Positions 41,538-49,734 of a stretch of DNA of 49,734 bases are shown here, piece after piece. How positions within the stretch are numbered: position 1 is the first letter of the stretch; each line of letters starts with the position of its first letter. The notes beneath the pieces were generated by a model that had not been told where the DNA came from, ran no database searches, and saw nothing but the letters and a program-made list of their open reading frames with translations. Location: contig JAKSCG010000152.1 of the NCBI GenBank assembly GCA_022360715.1, positions 1 to 49,734 of the forward strand, read 5' to 3'. The position numbers and the translations under genes are program-made. Source of the stretch: Halanaerobiales bacterium (GTDB lineage: Bacteria > Bacillota > Halanaerobiia > Halanaerobiales > DTU029).

Positions 41538-42449
41538 TTATTTATCCTCACTTTGATTATTTTTAAACGGCGGCCGTCCCCCTTTGATTTGGAGACACTG
41601 CCGGGCAACACGATTAGCCTCCTGTCCCGCTTTAAGTAAGTTGTTCCGGTCTTTTAAATATTGGCAGACAAAAGCAGCGGCAAAAGCATCCCCGGCCCCG
41701 GTTGTATCCGGATTCTCGATTATCTGCCGATTAGCTACTCGAGTTAGTTGGCCGGGCCGGCCAATTAAACACCCGGCCGGACCCAGTTTTAGTACGACAA
41801 TGCTATAATAAGGCAATAAGTTAGTAACGATAGCCTCCGGTTTAATTAAACCGGTCAAAGCCATCCCCTCATCCAGATTAGGAAAAAATAGCTCAGTATC
41901 GGCCGTTATCCGGAAAAACCTTTCCGGACCAAATTCTTTTAATAAAGCATAAGAAGAGGGATCGAACGAAACGGAAAGACCCAATTCCCGGGCCAACTCC
42001 AGGGCCTTTAATGTCGTTTCGACCAGGATTGTACTGGCAAAAAGACTGTAACCGGTGATATGGATATGGCTAATTCCCTGCCAATTTACTCCCGCTAATT
42101 GCGCCGCAGACAGGAATAAATTGGTGCCTCGCTCCGTGATCATCGTCCTCTCTCCACGGACATCAATAAAAAGAAGTATTTTACCGGTAGAGCGGTGCTG
42201 GTCGATCTCTAAAGCAGAATTAACCCCCCAGTACTGCAAATTTTCTTTTAAATATAAACCGGCCGGGTCATTACCGATTCTTCCGATAAAGGTGGTTCTT
42301 TCGCCCAAAAAAGAAGCCCAGGCCGCAAAGTTAGCTGCTGAACCCCCGCCACGCAGGGCTATCTGCCCGGTCACATCACTGCCATATTGTTTGGGTCCGT
42401 CCGCCTGAACCAAGATATCCAGGTTAATATCACCGTATACCAGAATCAT
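41538..42449 (-). CDS. PfkB-family carbohydrate kinase
   Basis: This 303-residue ribokinase-fold kinase has the N-terminal signature GGGSAANFAAWASFLG and the C-terminal anion-hole and catalytic motif NPDTTGAGDAFAAAF with catalytic Asp in GAGD. It phosphorylates a sugar, nucleoside or related alcohol with ATP. The start ATG 42449 follows GAGGGGGC. It lies 71 bases downstream of the ABC exporter and shares no obvious pathway with its neighbours, so the substrate cannot be inferred. Confidence 0.93.
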   Translation of the reverse strand: MILVYGDINLDILVQADGPKQYGSDVTGQIALRGGGSAANFAAWASFLGERTTFIGRIGNDPAGLYLKENLQYWGVNSALEIDQHRSTGKILLFIDVRGERTMITERGTNLFLSAAQLAGVNWQGISHIHITGYSLFASTILVETTLKALELARELGLSVSFDPSSYALLKEFGPERFFRITADTELFFPNLDEGMALTGLIKPEAIVTNLLPYYSIVVLKLGPAGCLIGRPGQLTRVANRQIIENPDTTGAGDAFAAAFVCQYLKDRNNLLKAGQEANRVARQCLQIKGGRPPFKNNQSEDK

Positions 42450-42520
42450 GATTACTCAGCCCCCTCACTCGTTCTTATGGGCTGTACTTCTCGGTTCTTA
42501 CCAAAAATCCTGCTTTTTTA

Positions 42521-43261
42521 TTATTTTCTTCTCTGCAAGACTACCGAGACGGAAACGAAACTCACCACCATCCAGCTGCTCACGATCAGCAAGGCCTTCT
42601 CAGGAAAGGTGATTTCATATTGGGTTAACGAGCCTCGTACCAGATCGGCCATGTAGGTAAAGGGAAGGATGGTGTGCACTCGCTGTAGCCAGTTGGGCAG
42701 GCGTTCCAAAGGATAATTAATCGGTGAAAACAAAAAAAGCCCAAAGACGAGAAGTTGGGTAATCAGTGAAATGATCTGCGGCTTTGTTATAAAATGGGCG
42801 ATGGCATAACCCAGGCAGCTTGCCGTAATACTGACCAGAAGCATTGCCGGCACGATCATCCAGCTAACGGAAAGAGAAAATCCGTAATACCGACTCCCCA
42901 CAATAAGAGCCAGGGCGACACCCGGCAGCGTTGAAAAAACCCAGACGGTGAGATCGGCGAACAGATAGGTTATCCGGGAAATAGGGAGAGACCAGATATA
43001 GGTCAGGCTCCCCGCACTCTTGTCTTCAGCAATCAACTGCGGTACCAGCACCATCCCCACCATGAGCGAAATAAGTGTTGGGGACCCGGTTACGAAAAAA
43101 AGGGCGGTCGGCCGGTCGACCTCCGGGGCAATAAAGCCAAGCCCCACAATATAACCGACCCCGATCATTATTTGGATCACTGCGAACATCGGAATGATCA
43201 CCCTGAGCCGAAGCAATTGCCATTTCAATAATAAAAAGTACGGTCTGATATAGGTACGCAT
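42521..43261 (-). CDS. ABC-2 type transporter permease
   Basis: This 246-residue permease has six membrane segments and the ABC2 pattern (PQLIAEDKSAGSLTYIWSLPISRITYLFAD, then FLFSPINYPLERLPNWLQRVHTILPFTYMADLVRG). It overlaps the ATPase gene by one base and so is translated with it. The pair lies opposite a TetR regulator, an arrangement typical of drug exporters. The substrate is unknown. Confidence 0.92.
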   Translation of the reverse strand: MRTYIRPYFLLLKWQLLRLRVIIPMFAVIQIMIGVGYIVGLGFIAPEVDRPTALFFVTGSPTLISLMVGMVLVPQLIAEDKSAGSLTYIWSLPISRITYLFADLTVWVFSTLPGVALALIVGSRYYGFSLSVSWMIVPAMLLVSITASCLGYAIAHFITKPQIISLITQLLVFGLFLFSPINYPLERLPNWLQRVHTILPFTYMADLVRGSLTQYEITFPEKALLIVSSWMVVSFVSVSVVLQRRK

Positions 43262-44217
43262 TATTTCTCCTCCTGGGTATTATTGGCGACTATTCCGTTA
43301 TTGTCTCCACCGTTGGCGATAATCTGTAAATAAGATTCCTCCAGGCTGGGCGGATTGATTGAAAATTCCTCGATCAGTTGGTCCTTCTTAAGCTGATTAG
43401 CCCAACGCACCCGCTCGACTACTTCCCCGATCTTGACCGGACAGAAAATACGTCGTCCGCTCCTTATTGCGTTGGCTTCCTCCCGCAATATACTTCCCGG
43501 GTTTTTACCCGGTTCCAGGATCAGCTCAAGGATCATATCCTCTTCCTCGCTATCCCGAAAAGAGGCGGGGGTTCCCTGCCGGATCAAGCGGGCTTTGTGG
43601 ATAATGGCCAGTCGGTCGGTAGAACGTTCTGCTTCCAGGACATTATGGGTTACCAGGATGATCGTACTGCCCTCCGCGGCAATGTTTTTTATCTCTTTCC
43701 ATAAAAGACGCCGACGCTGTGGATCAACATCGTTGGTCGGCTCATCCAGTACCACGGCTTTGGCCGGTGCCACACAGGTCATGCAAAAAGCGGTCAGCCG
43801 CCGGATGCCACCGGAGAGATTCTCCCCGTGGACTTTGGCCCATTGCTCAAGCTGTAGTCTTTCGATCAGACTTTTGGCCCGGAGCCGGGCAGCTTTTTTG
43901 TTCATGCCCCGGATCCGTCCGGTTAGCTCAATAGCTTCCAGGGGTGTAAGCCCCTCAATGGGGATCTGGCTTTGGGGCTGAAAGGAACAAAGCCGTCTGG
44001 ATGCGCCCGGGTCTGCTACCACGTCCACCCCGTCAATGGTAATCGTACCTGCACTTGGTTTCAACAACCCGATTAACTGGTTGACCAAAGTGGTTTTCCC
44101 GGCGCCGTTGGGTCCGAGCAGACCGAAAATCTCTCCCGGGGCTATCTTCAGTGAAATCCCCTGATTAGCTACACAGCCATTTTTGTACCGCTTGGTCAGA
44201 TTGGTAATTTCAATCAT
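43261..44217 (-). CDS. ABC-2 type transporter ATPase
   Basis: This 318-residue nucleotide-binding protein has Walker A GPNGAGKTT, Q-loop FQPQSQ, signature LSGGIRR, Walker B AVVLDEPTNDVDP and H-loop LVTHN. ATG 44217 is chosen because GGAGGG lies upstream; a longer reading exists but would run through the promoter and operators. The NDVDP D-loop is a minor variant of the common AGLDP. Expression should be controlled by the divergent TetR repressor. Confidence 0.94.
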   Translation of the reverse strand: MIEITNLTKRYKNGCVANQGISLKIAPGEIFGLLGPNGAGKTTLVNQLIGLLKPSAGTITIDGVDVVADPGASRRLCSFQPQSQIPIEGLTPLEAIELTGRIRGMNKKAARLRAKSLIERLQLEQWAKVHGENLSGGIRRLTAFCMTCVAPAKAVVLDEPTNDVDPQRRRLLWKEIKNIAAEGSTIILVTHNVLEAERSTDRLAIIHKARLIRQGTPASFRDSEEEDMILELILEPGKNPGSILREEANAIRSGRRIFCPVKIGEVVERVRWANQLKKDQLIEEFSINPPSLEESYLQIIANGGDNNGIVANNTQEEK

Positions 44218-44284
44218 TAGGACTTTCCCTCCTGACATTTTTTTGATATACTTATTAGTGTTTAAATACTTACGAGAATCACAC

Positions 44285-44321
44285 ATACTATATAGTATAT
44301 TAATTCTATATAGTATGTCAA
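44285..44321. promoter_or_regulatory. Paired TetR operators over the exporter promoter
   Basis: ATACTATATAGTAT (44285-44298) is a perfect 14-base palindrome; a copy with one mismatch lies at 44303-44316, centred 18 bases away. Together they form 13-base inverted arms 44283-44295 / 44306-44318. On the minus strand TTGACA (44316-44321) and TATACT (44294-44299), 16 bases apart, lie directly under them, so a bound repressor would cover the exporter promoter. Confidence 0.85.
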
Positions 44322-44344
44322 TAGCAAAATAATGGAGGTTTGAC

Positions 44345-44953
44345 ATGAAAGAAATACCAAAAAAACCACGCTTGAGCCGCGCCGAAGCCAAGGCTCGAAC
44401 CAGGGAAGAGCTGCTGAAAGCTGCCCGAGTTGTCTTTGCCCGTTACGGCTATCATGGTACCAGTCTTGACATGGTGGCCGAGGCTGCCGGATACACCAAA
44501 GGGGCGGTCTATGCCAATTTTTCCGGCAAAGAAGACCTCTACCTCGCCTTGTTGGACAACAATCTCTCCACAGGCGATAGCGAGCTTGAAGAATTAATCA
44601 TCTCCGGGGTTTCTTTCGGAACAGTCAGTGATAAAATTACCGAAAATTTTTATACAGAACTTGAGGATGACCGTGACTGGGCCGCCCTGACGGTGGAGTT
44701 TTTTGCCCATGCCATGCGGAATGAGACCATCCGCACAAAACTGACCGAACGCATTCGTCTGGCCCAGGACTACTATACCAGTTGCCTCGAAAAGCGGATC
44801 GCCGCAACCGGTGCAGAGCTTCCCATGTCAGTTGAGCAGACGGCTACAACCCTGTTTGTCTTCTCCAACGCTCTCACCCTGCTGGCTCTGCTCGACCCGC
44901 AACCGGAATTACCGGGCATCTCCGCCAGGATGCTAAAAATGTTGCTGGGATAG
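44345..44953 (+). CDS. TetR-family transcriptional repressor
   Basis: This 202-residue regulator has an N-terminal TetR helix-turn-helix (TREELLKAARVVFARYGYHGTSLDMVAEAAGYTKGAVYANFSGKEDLYLAL) and a C-terminal ligand domain resembling the TetR_C groups of multidrug-efflux repressors. GGAGG lies six bases before the ATG. It is divergent from the ABC-2 exporter, with paired operators in the 127-base gap, so it most likely represses the exporter and itself until a drug or lipid ligand binds. Confidence 0.95.
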   Translation: MKEIPKKPRLSRAEAKARTREELLKAARVVFARYGYHGTSLDMVAEAAGYTKGAVYANFSGKEDLYLALLDNNLSTGDSELEELIISGVSFGTVSDKITENFYTELEDDRDWAALTVEFFAHAMRNETIRTKLTERIRLAQDYYTSCLEKRIAATGAELPMSVEQTATTLFVFSNALTLLALLDPQPELPGISARMLKMLLG

Positions 44954-44996
44954 GGTGGAGAAAAAACAACCGGCCTAAATCTATTGAAACATCAAA

Positions 44997-45028
44997 AGCC
45001 CCGCTAGCTGCTTGAAGCTAGCGGGGCT
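44997..45028 (-). terminator. Rho-independent terminator of the MacAB-like operon
   Basis: The perfect 13-base arms 44997-45009 and 45016-45028 (AGCCCCGCTAGCT / AGCTAGCGGGGCT) enclose a six-base loop; on the minus strand TTTT follows. It lies eight bases past the stop of the ATPase gene. On the plus strand it could also stop tetR transcripts, though the T-run there is weaker. Confidence 0.9.
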
Positions 45029-45035
45029 GATCATT

Positions 45036-45764
45036 TTAACCGGCTTCCTGGACAATCTCCAGGAGATCTATCGGTTGCCCTCGCTCAATTGGCCGATCGA
45101 CCACCAGATGACCGTCTCTTAATCCAACTAATCGCTTACCATATGCTCCTACTACAGGATCATGGGTTACCAAGACAATCGTCACTCCTTCTTTATGGAG
45201 CTGTTCAAAGATCTTCATGATCTCTTGGCCTTGATTAGTCGCCAAATTACCGGTTGGTTCATCAGCTAATAACAGGGTAGGATCATTAGCCAGAGCTCGC
45301 GCAACTGCCACTCGCTGTTGTTCACCCCCAGATAACTGACCGGGATAATGCTTTAAGCGCTGGCCCATCCCTAAAGATGTTAATAGTTCAGTCGCGCGCG
45401 CATTTCTTTCTTTGGCCGGCTTTTTAGCATAGAGTAAAGGCACTGTCACATTCTCCAGAGCGGTTAACTCGGGAAAGAGGTTATAGCTCTGGAAGACAAA
45501 ACCGAAGTGATGGTTCCTGATCCGGGACAACTCCCGATCGCTCAACTCGCTGATCTCCACCTCTTCCAAAAAGTATTCCCCGGCAGAAGGCAGATCTAAT
45601 CCCCCCAGTATATGAAGTAAGGTAGATTTACCAGAGCCACTAGGGCCCATGATCGAGAGAAATTCACCTCGTGTAATCTCCAGGTCCAAACTTTTCAAGG
45701 CTTGCACCTGGACCTCACCCATCTGATACTCTTTTTGAACTTCTTTTAATTCAATCACTTTCAA
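45036..45764 (-). CDS. MacB/LolD-type ABC transporter ATPase
   Basis: This 242-residue ATPase has Walker [11 protein letters not shown]-loop [17 protein letters not shown], signature [15 protein letters not shown], Walker [11 protein letters not shown] and H-loop LVTHDP. The residue after GNL is Ala where the family has Asp (GNLAT rather than GNLDS), altering the D-loop that communicates between the two ATP sites. It overlaps the membrane-fusion protein gene by 14 bases and serves the FtsX-like permeases encoded upstream. It is probably a mechanotransmission-type exporter or extractor. Confidence 0.94.
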   Translation of the reverse strand: MKVIELKEVQKEYQMGEVQVQALKSLDLEITRGEFLSIMGPSGSGKSTLLHILGGLDLPSAGEYFLEEVEISELSDRELSRIRNHHFGFVFQSYNLFPELTALENVTVPLLYAKKPAKERNARATELLTSLGMGQRLKHYPGQLSGGEQQRVAVARALANDPTLLLADEPTGNLATNQGQEIMKIFEQLHKEGVTIVLVTHDPVVGAYGKRLVGLRDGHLVVDRPIERGQPIDLLEIVQEAG

Positions 45765-47040
45765 ACCCTCCTTCTGGGTTTATATCTATTTCTTCTAAGT
45801 GAATAAAATTATCATAAGAGCTAGTAATAATCCAAGCTGCTTCTTTTAAGCCACTCTTCACCTGGACATAATTTTCATTAATCAAACCAAAAGTTACCTC
45901 GACTTTGTTAGCCTGATCCCCCTCAATCTGATAAACAAAACGTTCCATGCCACTACTCAGATACCGACCCCGCGGCAGAGCTAAAGAATCTTTAAAGAGA
46001 CCAACCTGGATATCTAAATTGGCCGTCGTCTGAGGCCTTAACCCGATGGGAACTTCTTCAAACTCCACTTCAACATCGATCTTGCCTTCTTCAGCTATCT
46101 CAGCAATACGGGTTACTCGACCAGGAAAAATATTAGTTCCGGTATTAATCTGCACCTTTTGCTCTACCTTTACTGCATCGATCACTCTTTGGGAGACTTG
46201 ACCAATGACAATCAGCGATTGATCATCAATCAGCTCGACAAGCGGAGTAACCGCCTGAACGGTTTCACCTAATCTGACCGATAAATTGACCACTTTACCA
46301 TCAATTGGTGCTGCGATCTTACAGGACTCTAAATCAGCCTCTAACTTTTCGATCTCTTTTTTAAAGTTAATGATACTCTCCGCTAAGCCCTCTTTCTCCA
46401 ATTGATTCTTGGCAATAGCGTACTTTTTTGTAACTATCAATTGCTCGATCTTTTTTTCGGCCATCTCCACCTTAGACTTTTCTTCTGCCAAGGCCAATTT
46501 AGAGATTTCACCCAGCTCAAATAATTTTTCCCAGGTTGGTAACTTAGCCTTTAATTTCTGATAATCGATCTCTGCTTGATTGATATCTTGCTCATACTGA
46601 TCGATATTACGTTGATGTTCCATGGCTAAGCGTTTCTCATCTTGGATCTTTTTTTGATAATCAATTTTAGCTTTCCGCAGTGCTGCTACCACATCGTCAG
46701 AAGCCAGCTCCACTAAAAGATCACCTTTTTTGACCAGATCGCCTACCTCTAAAAATAGTCCCACCACCGTTCCGGCAATCCGATTTTTGATCACCGCTTT
46801 TTCGTCGGCAACTACCGTACCTGAAGCACTAACATTCTTGACAAAATCCCTCGTTATGACCTGAGCCTGTTCATACTTCTGTAATTTAAAAGTCTCTTTT
46901 TTGGGAGCCAAAAAGTAATATGGCACGGCAATAATCAGTACCAGAAAGACCAGGATAAAGATAATCAGGTTCACGTTTCGATTGCGACTACTTTTGCGTG
47001 AACGTTTAGGTCGATTTTGAATAATTGGTTCATTTTTCAT
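45751..47040 (-). CDS. MacA/HlyD-type membrane-fusion protein
   Basis: This 429-residue adaptor has an N-terminal Lys/Arg-rich tail and one membrane anchor (about 25-45), a lipoyl half-motif (GTVVGLFLEVGDLVKKGDLLVELASDDV), a long coiled-coil hairpin (about 110-215, rich in Lys/Glu with regular Leu/Ile), the second lipoyl half (AAPIDGKVVNLSVRLGETV) and beta-barrel domains. It links the MacB-like permease to the cell envelope. It is translated with the ATPase (overlap) and follows permease 1 by 27 bases. Confidence 0.94.
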   Translation of the reverse strand: MKNEPIIQNRPKRSRKSSRNRNVNLIIFILVFLVLIIAVPYYFLAPKKETFKLQKYEQAQVITRDFVKNVSASGTVVADEKAVIKNRIAGTVVGLFLEVGDLVKKGDLLVELASDDVVAALRKAKIDYQKKIQDEKRLAMEHQRNIDQYEQDINQAEIDYQKLKAKLPTWEKLFELGEISKLALAEEKSKVEMAEKKIEQLIVTKKYAIAKNQLEKEGLAESIINFKKEIEKLEADLESCKIAAPIDGKVVNLSVRLGETVQAVTPLVELIDDQSLIVIGQVSQRVIDAVKVEQKVQINTGTNIFPGRVTRIAEIAEEGKIDVEVEFEEVPIGLRPQTTANLDIQVGLFKDSLALPRGRYLSSGMERFVYQIEGDQANKVEVTFGLINENYVQVKSGLKEAAWIITSSYDNFIHLEEIDINPEGGFESD

Positions 47041-47067
47041 CTTTGCTCACCACCAATAGATATTTGA

Positions 47068-48327
47068 TCAATTTTCCCGAATCGCTTCTACCGGGATAAT
47101 CCGGGAAGCCTGAAATCCAGGATACAATCCTGCCATTAATCCAATCAGTACGATACTACCCAGCGAGATCAATATTGGATAGAAAAATATCTGAGCTTCT
47201 ATACCTAAAAAACGCAAAAATGATGTAGTGGAGATTAATTCATTCATGATCGGTTTAACTAAGATAAAAGCTAAGCCAATACCCAATAGCCCTCCCACAA
47301 AGGATAACATCACCGATTCGGCTAAGATCTGACCTAAGATCTGTAGCCTGGAAGCGCCCAGACTACGTCGCAATCCTATTTCCCTGGTACGTTCAACGAT
47401 ACTAACTAACATCATGCTGAGGATGCCGATTGAACTGATAACTAAGGCCACCAAAGCAAAGGACCCGATAACAAGGCCAAAATACCGACCCGCCATCTTT
47501 CTACCCTCTTTTATATTCTGCTGATCTTCCGAAAAAGTCAGACCTGGCATCTCTGACTGCTCACTGAGCTCTTCTTGTCCCTGTTCCAGATATTGATGTT
47601 TAAAGATCATCTCTAGCTCATGCTTAGCTTCTGCCAACTTCCCTGGTTTTACGGTGGCCATTAAAGTCCGATACGGGCTAACCCTTAGTTGACTATATGG
47701 CACAATAAAATGAGGTAATCCATGAAAATAAGCGGATTGTTCTTTGGGAAAGTAGATACCAATTATTTTCCATTCCTCAAGCCCCTCGGTCTCTTGCACT
47801 TGCAAAGAATGACCAATCGTCCGCCCAACACCACTCTCCGAACCAAAGAGCTGTTGATTTGCTTCTTTGGAGATGACCATAACCTTATTCTGTCCGTCCA
47901 GATCAGTTTGAGTGAAAAAATCCCCCTCAACAATCTCTAAATCGATCATCTCTCGATATGCCGGACTAACTCCCAACAACCGATGATATATATAAACCAA
48001 ATTATCATACTCAATCACCCCTTTATACGAGGACTCATAAACTGTCAAATACTCCAGATAATTGGTCTCATTTTTAAAAGCACTAACGATTTCATCACTA
48101 AAAATTGCATTTACCGTATGATAAGAATTGTTACCTACAACCACCTCGGTAAGCGACTCTATCGTCAGTTGCTGCTCATCTTCGGCCTGATCACCGATAA
48201 TGGCAAAAACCAAACTCAGGACAATTATGATTAAAGCTCCCCCGGCAGCAACCTGTAAAAGAGTCAAAGACATCCGTAAGGGGCGTTTTTTCATCATCTT
48301 AAAGGCAAATCCAAAAGCATGTATCAT
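47068..48327 (-). CDS. MacB-type ABC transporter permease, copy 1
   Basis: This 419-residue permease has one N-terminal membrane segment, a large extracytoplasmic MacB periplasmic-core-like domain (about 45-285) and a C-terminal FtsX domain with three segments (for example IGILSMMLVSIVERTREIGLRRSLGASRLQI and LIGLMAGLYPGFQASRIIPVEAIR). ATG 48327 has GGAGGGG upstream; a longer reading would overlap the previous gene. It probably pairs with the second permease to form a heterodimer. Confidence 0.93.
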   Translation of the reverse strand: MIHAFGFAFKMMKKRPLRMSLTLLQVAAGGALIIIVLSLVFAIIGDQAEDEQQLTIESLTEVVVGNNSYHTVNAIFSDEIVSAFKNETNYLEYLTVYESSYKGVIEYDNLVYIYHRLLGVSPAYREMIDLEIVEGDFFTQTDLDGQNKVMVISKEANQQLFGSESGVGRTIGHSLQVQETEGLEEWKIIGIYFPKEQSAYFHGLPHFIVPYSQLRVSPYRTLMATVKPGKLAEAKHELEMIFKHQYLEQGQEELSEQSEMPGLTFSEDQQNIKEGRKMAGRYFGLVIGSFALVALVISSIGILSMMLVSIVERTREIGLRRSLGASRLQILGQILAESVMLSFVGGLLGIGLAFILVKPIMNELISTTSFLRFLGIEAQIFFYPILISLGSIVLIGLMAGLYPGFQASRIIPVEAIREN

Positions 48328-48343
48328 CCTCTTCCCCTCCTTT

Positions 48344-49603
48344 TTAATCCACTCGTAAGGCATCAACAGGATCAATCTTTGCCGCCTGGCTAGCTGGGTA
48401 AAAGCCAAAAAGAAGGCTGGTGACAAAAGCTACACCTATCCCGATCAAGCTATTCGATAGCGAGAGCTGTACTGGTTGTTTAATTAAAGCTTCCAACAGA
48501 TAAGTTGCTCCAAAGGAGAGTAAAATCCCGATAATACTCCCCAAAATGCCTAAAATAATCGCTTCGCCGATAAATAAGCAAAAAATATTTCGCTTGCTAG
48601 CGCCAACAGCAACTGAAATACCAATATGTTTATACCGACGCCAGACTCGTGCTAACATCAGATTTAAGATATTGATAGCAGCTATCAATAAAGCAATAAT
48701 TGCCAGGATAACGATAGTTCTTCTCATAGCCTGCCTTTGACCTTGTTGTCGATAGATAAATAACCCCGTAACTGACAAGCGATCTTTATAGTGGCGATAA
48801 GCAAAATCCTTTAACCGAGCATAGTAATCTGCAATATTAGCATCTTGCTCAGCGAGGAAATGTATTTCCATGAGTCTACCCTCAGCTAAAGGAAGATAGA
48901 TAAGATAATCTAGATTATCTGTTTGCCCTAGACCAAAAATATAAAGGGATTTTTCCACATCTAACTGGGTTTCGACGACTCCAATTATTGTAAAATATTC
49001 TCTTTCAATTTGGATCTGTTTACCGATCGGATCTTCACCTGGAAATCTTTTTTCAGCTATCTTTTTACCGAGAACGGCAACGCGGGATTGATTTAAGAGA
49101 TCCGAATCCCGAAAAAGATCACCACTGATTATCTCCAGTTTTGCCATGGAAAAAACATCCGGTGTAACCCTACAGATTGATAGATTGTTATTACTTTCCC
49201 TTGCATGATCATTTTCCGGAACACCCTCAGAAGATGGAAAATAATTATCTGTTGTCCAATACAACATAGAAGACCAGATGTATTGGGTTCCCTCAATTTC
49301 AGCTTCCTTAAACTTAAAATAGTCCTCTAATTTAAGTTTTTCTGGTCTTTCTCCAGATTCTCCCAACAAAGTTAAGGCTCGCTTTATCCGGTCCAGATGA
49401 TAAGCATCTTCGACGGTAGACACACTAAACTGTCGATACAACTGCTCAGATTCAACAGAAACCTGCTGAAAAGCATCATTTAATCCCAATACACTACAAA
49501 CGACCGCAATTCCCAGGCCGATTCCTAAAACGATCAGCAATGATTCGATCAGACGAGTTTTAACCTGCCGAATGGCCCAGAAGATAAGATCAGCTAATTT
49601 CAT
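48344..49603 (-). CDS. MacB-type ABC transporter permease, copy 2
   Basis: This 419-residue permease has the same architecture as its downstream neighbour: one N-terminal segment, a large external domain and a C-terminal FtsX domain (ILNLMLARVWRRYKHIGISVAVGASKRNI; LLFGFYPASQAAKIDPVDALR). Sequence identity with copy 1 is low outside the FtsX signature, suggesting distinct halves of one transporter. GGGGGG lies before ATG 49603. The start overlaps the stop of the upstream gene (ATGA). Confidence 0.93.
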   Translation of the reverse strand: MKLADLIFWAIRQVKTRLIESLLIVLGIGLGIAVVCSVLGLNDAFQQVSVESEQLYRQFSVSTVEDAYHLDRIKRALTLLGESGERPEKLKLEDYFKFKEAEIEGTQYIWSSMLYWTTDNYFPSSEGVPENDHARESNNNLSICRVTPDVFSMAKLEIISGDLFRDSDLLNQSRVAVLGKKIAEKRFPGEDPIGKQIQIEREYFTIIGVVETQLDVEKSLYIFGLGQTDNLDYLIYLPLAEGRLMEIHFLAEQDANIADYYARLKDFAYRHYKDRLSVTGLFIYRQQGQRQAMRRTIVILAIIALLIAAINILNLMLARVWRRYKHIGISVAVGASKRNIFCLFIGEAIILGILGSIIGILLSFGATYLLEALIKQPVQLSLSNSLIGIGVAFVTSLLFGFYPASQAAKIDPVDALRVD

Positions 49604-49734
49604 CTTTGATCCCCCCTATAGCCTAATAGTTCTAGTGAAAGCAACCTACTCAAAGCTAATTTTTCATTTAACAGAGCTAACTGTGATTCTACCACCGCTT
49701 GCTCTTTTTCTCTTAAGGTGATCCGGATAGCTAA
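49600..49734 (-). CDS. C-terminal end of an upstream operon gene (helical protein)
   Basis: The last 44 codons of a gene that enters from the right edge, ending in a TGA that shares four bases with the permease start. The visible peptide is Leu/Glu-rich and probably one long helix (AVVESQLALLNEKLALSRLL), ending LLGYRGDQR. The pattern recalls the last helix of TolC-like outer-membrane factors, which would matter for cell-envelope type, but 44 residues are too few to be sure. Confidence 0.55.
   Translation of the reverse strand, partial: LAIRITLREKEQAVVESQLALLNEKLALSRLLSLELLGYRGDQR

Noticed and set aside
43433..43981. Plus-strand open reading frame of 182 codons
   Set aside because: It is the mirror frame of the ABC ATPase gene; the Ser/Arg-rich composition is typical of antisense reading.
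1..49734. Mobile elements, prophage genes, rRNA or tRNA genes
   Set aside because: No transposase, integrase, phage structural motif, tRNA-like cloverleaf or rRNA-like stretch was recognised on either strand.

Overview
The window reads as chromosomal DNA of an endospore-forming, probably anaerobic member of the Bacillota (Firmicutes). The evidence is a GerA/GerB/GerC germinant-receptor locus, a SleB-like cortex hydrolase, AddA/AddB in place of RecBCD, sigma-A promoters with TTGACA and TATAAT boxes, strong GGAGG ribosome binding sites, many TTG/GTG starts, and an oxygen-sensitive-type CoA-enzyme activase cluster. I see no phage, insertion sequence, CRISPR array, rRNA or tRNA. The exact lineage cannot be fixed from the sequence alone.

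Layout. 1-2735: the end of a LacI-regulated sugar ABC importer locus (permease fragment, solute-binding protein, LacI) with two copies of the same operator. 2881-5300: a two-gene ABC-2 exporter, convergent with a membrane-anchored cyclophilin (5303-5941). 6051-13679: a compact seven-gene operon under a GntR/FCD regulator (regulator, mandelate-racemase-type dehydratase, RbsC/RbsA/RbsB-type importer, SDR dehydrogenase, and a cyclase-family hydrolase fused to a discoidin-like domain), bounded by a clear promoter/operator and a clear terminator. This is the best candidate for an undescribed catabolic system. 13844-16086: a MarR regulator divergent from a CsoR-type copper-sensor-like repressor and a MATE pump. 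16071-23489: addA and addB behind a PAS-GGDEF diguanylate cyclase. 23510-26690: a LysM-SleB hydrolase followed by a LysM-subtilisin protease. 26827-29921: a three-gene CoA-dehydratase-activase cluster. 30086-31084: an orphan BMP/PnrA binding lipoprotein-like receptor.

31288-32258: a GEMM-I cyclic-di-GMP riboswitch with its own terminator lies in front of a CheY-like regulator and a CmpB-type membrane protein. 32271-35909: an ABC-2 exporter with a NarL/DesK-type two-component system. 36069-41466: the germinant-receptor locus, with two tandem gerB genes (duplicated together with their promoter) facing a gerD-like/gerA/gerC operon. 41538-42449: a PfkB sugar kinase. 42521-44953: an ABC-2 exporter divergent from its TetR repressor, with paired operators in between. 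44997-49734: a MacAB-like export operon with two permeases and the 3' end of an upstream gene.

Two themes recur: c-di-GMP signalling (a cyclase in the addBA operon and a riboswitch about 8 kb away) and many export systems each paired with its own local regulator.
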